In this document: positions 63,779-64,000 of the stretch, piece by piece
Numbering within the stretch: position 1 is the stretch's first letter
Layout: each line of letters begins with the position of its first letter
Assembly: GCA_902622515.1 (NCBI GenBank)
Contig: CACNQE010000010.1
Coordinates: 1-64,000 of the forward strand
DNA length: 64,000 nucleotides
Direction of reading: 5' to 3'
Source: an uncultured SAR116 cluster alpha proteobacterium
Lineage (GTDB): Bacteria > Pseudomonadota > Alphaproteobacteria > Puniceispirillales > Puniceispirillaceae
Position numbers and translations under genes: made by a program
Notes under the pieces: generated by a model
Databases searched by the model: none
What the model was told of the DNA's origin: nothing
Seen by the model: only the letters and a program-made list of their open reading frames with translations

Positions 63779-64000
63779 ATGGAAACAGCAGAATTAGCGG
63801 CTTCAGGTTCCCCAGAATTATCTATATTTGGGTTATTCTTGGCAGCAGACCTTCTTGTTAAGAGTGTAATGTTAACATTAGTTGTAGCATCCATTTGGAG
63901 CTGGTCGATAATGATACAGAAATCGCGCACATTTAGAGCGCAGAGGAAGCAAACTAGTTTTTTTGAGGAACGATTTTGGTCACAGGAATCTTTAGATGAT
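63779..64000 (+). CDS. tolQ: TolQ, N-terminal part (3' partial)
   Basis: Only the first 74 codons are present before the window ends. The sequence METAELAASGSPELSIFGLF, then a transmembrane helix (about 20-42, DLLVKSVMLTLVVASIWSW) and SIMIQKSRTFRAQRKQTSFFEERFW, matches the TolQ N-terminus. TolQ is the ion-channel subunit of the Tol-Pal envelope system. Gene order after ybgC supports this call. Confidence 0.88.
   Translation, partial: METAELAASGSPELSIFGLFLAADLLVKSVMLTLVVASIWSWSIMIQKSRTFRAQRKQTSFFEERFWSQESLDD

Noticed and set aside
1-64000. tRNA, rRNA, CRISPR, insertion sequence or prophage genes
   Set aside because: I looked through the spacers and found no cloverleaf, repeat-spacer array, transposase, integrase or phage structural gene.

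Overview
The window is AT-rich, densely coded bacterial chromosome. Gene content and order point to an alphaproteobacterium: zapA-6S RNA-fau, yebC-ruvCAB-ybgC-tolQ, the rpmE/ABC exporter/OmpA-like/TolQ-like/suhB/efp block, a DUF4164 protein before zapA, an RHH_4 protein, and a glyQ/glyS pair. Low GC, very short spacers, a TRAP transporter, a BKACE enzyme, pyruvate phosphate dikinase and sodium-type motor genes suggest a free-living marine lineage (SAR116-like is a guess). I see no rRNA, tRNA, CRISPR array, insertion sequence or prophage.

Layout. 1-955: the C-terminal end of a trimeric autotransporter (YadA-type anchor) facing a secreted Rap1a/Tai-like protein. 1059-7128: a compact minus-strand Entner-Doudoroff operon, zwf-pgl-edd-eda-pgi. 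7412-8303: a decayed DMT-family permease. 8475-19654: an accessory metabolic region with a quinone oxidoreductase, a GST, a cyclase-family hydrolase, a TRAP transporter (dctQ-dctM-dctP), and a divergent operon of BKACE, OsmC, a two-subunit IorAB-type molybdenum hydroxylase and a 2OG-Fe(II) oxygenase. 19657-30028: an envelope and motility block with a lytic transglycosylase, three tandem bactofilins, an M23 endopeptidase, rpoN, small unknown genes and motA/motB. 30108-42562: msrP, an aminotransferase, uvrB, a hydantoinase-like protein, an amidotransferase, RNA methyltransferases, a polyprenyl synthase and an S49 protease. 42632-64000: housekeeping genes (glyQS, ppdK, hsp20, rpmE, ABC exporter, TolQ/OmpA-like pair, suhB, efp, tkt, zapA, 6S RNA, fau, ymdB family, yebC, ruvCAB, ybgC, tolQ start).

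How the genes work together. The most coherent unreported signal is a set of -24/-12 (sigma-54) promoter sequences clustered around rpoN. Sites of form TGGCATA-N4-(T/A)TGC(A/T) lie upstream of the lytic transglycosylase, the bactofilin operon and a 68-residue unknown protein. A related site precedes motA, and a weaker one precedes a small membrane-protein gene. This suggests a sigma-54 regulon linking cell-wall remodelling, a bactofilin scaffold and the flagellar stator. A second regulatory signal is upstream of hsp20: a sigma-32-like promoter followed by a leader whose last hairpin buries the Shine-Dalgarno in a ROSE-type RNA-thermometer fold.
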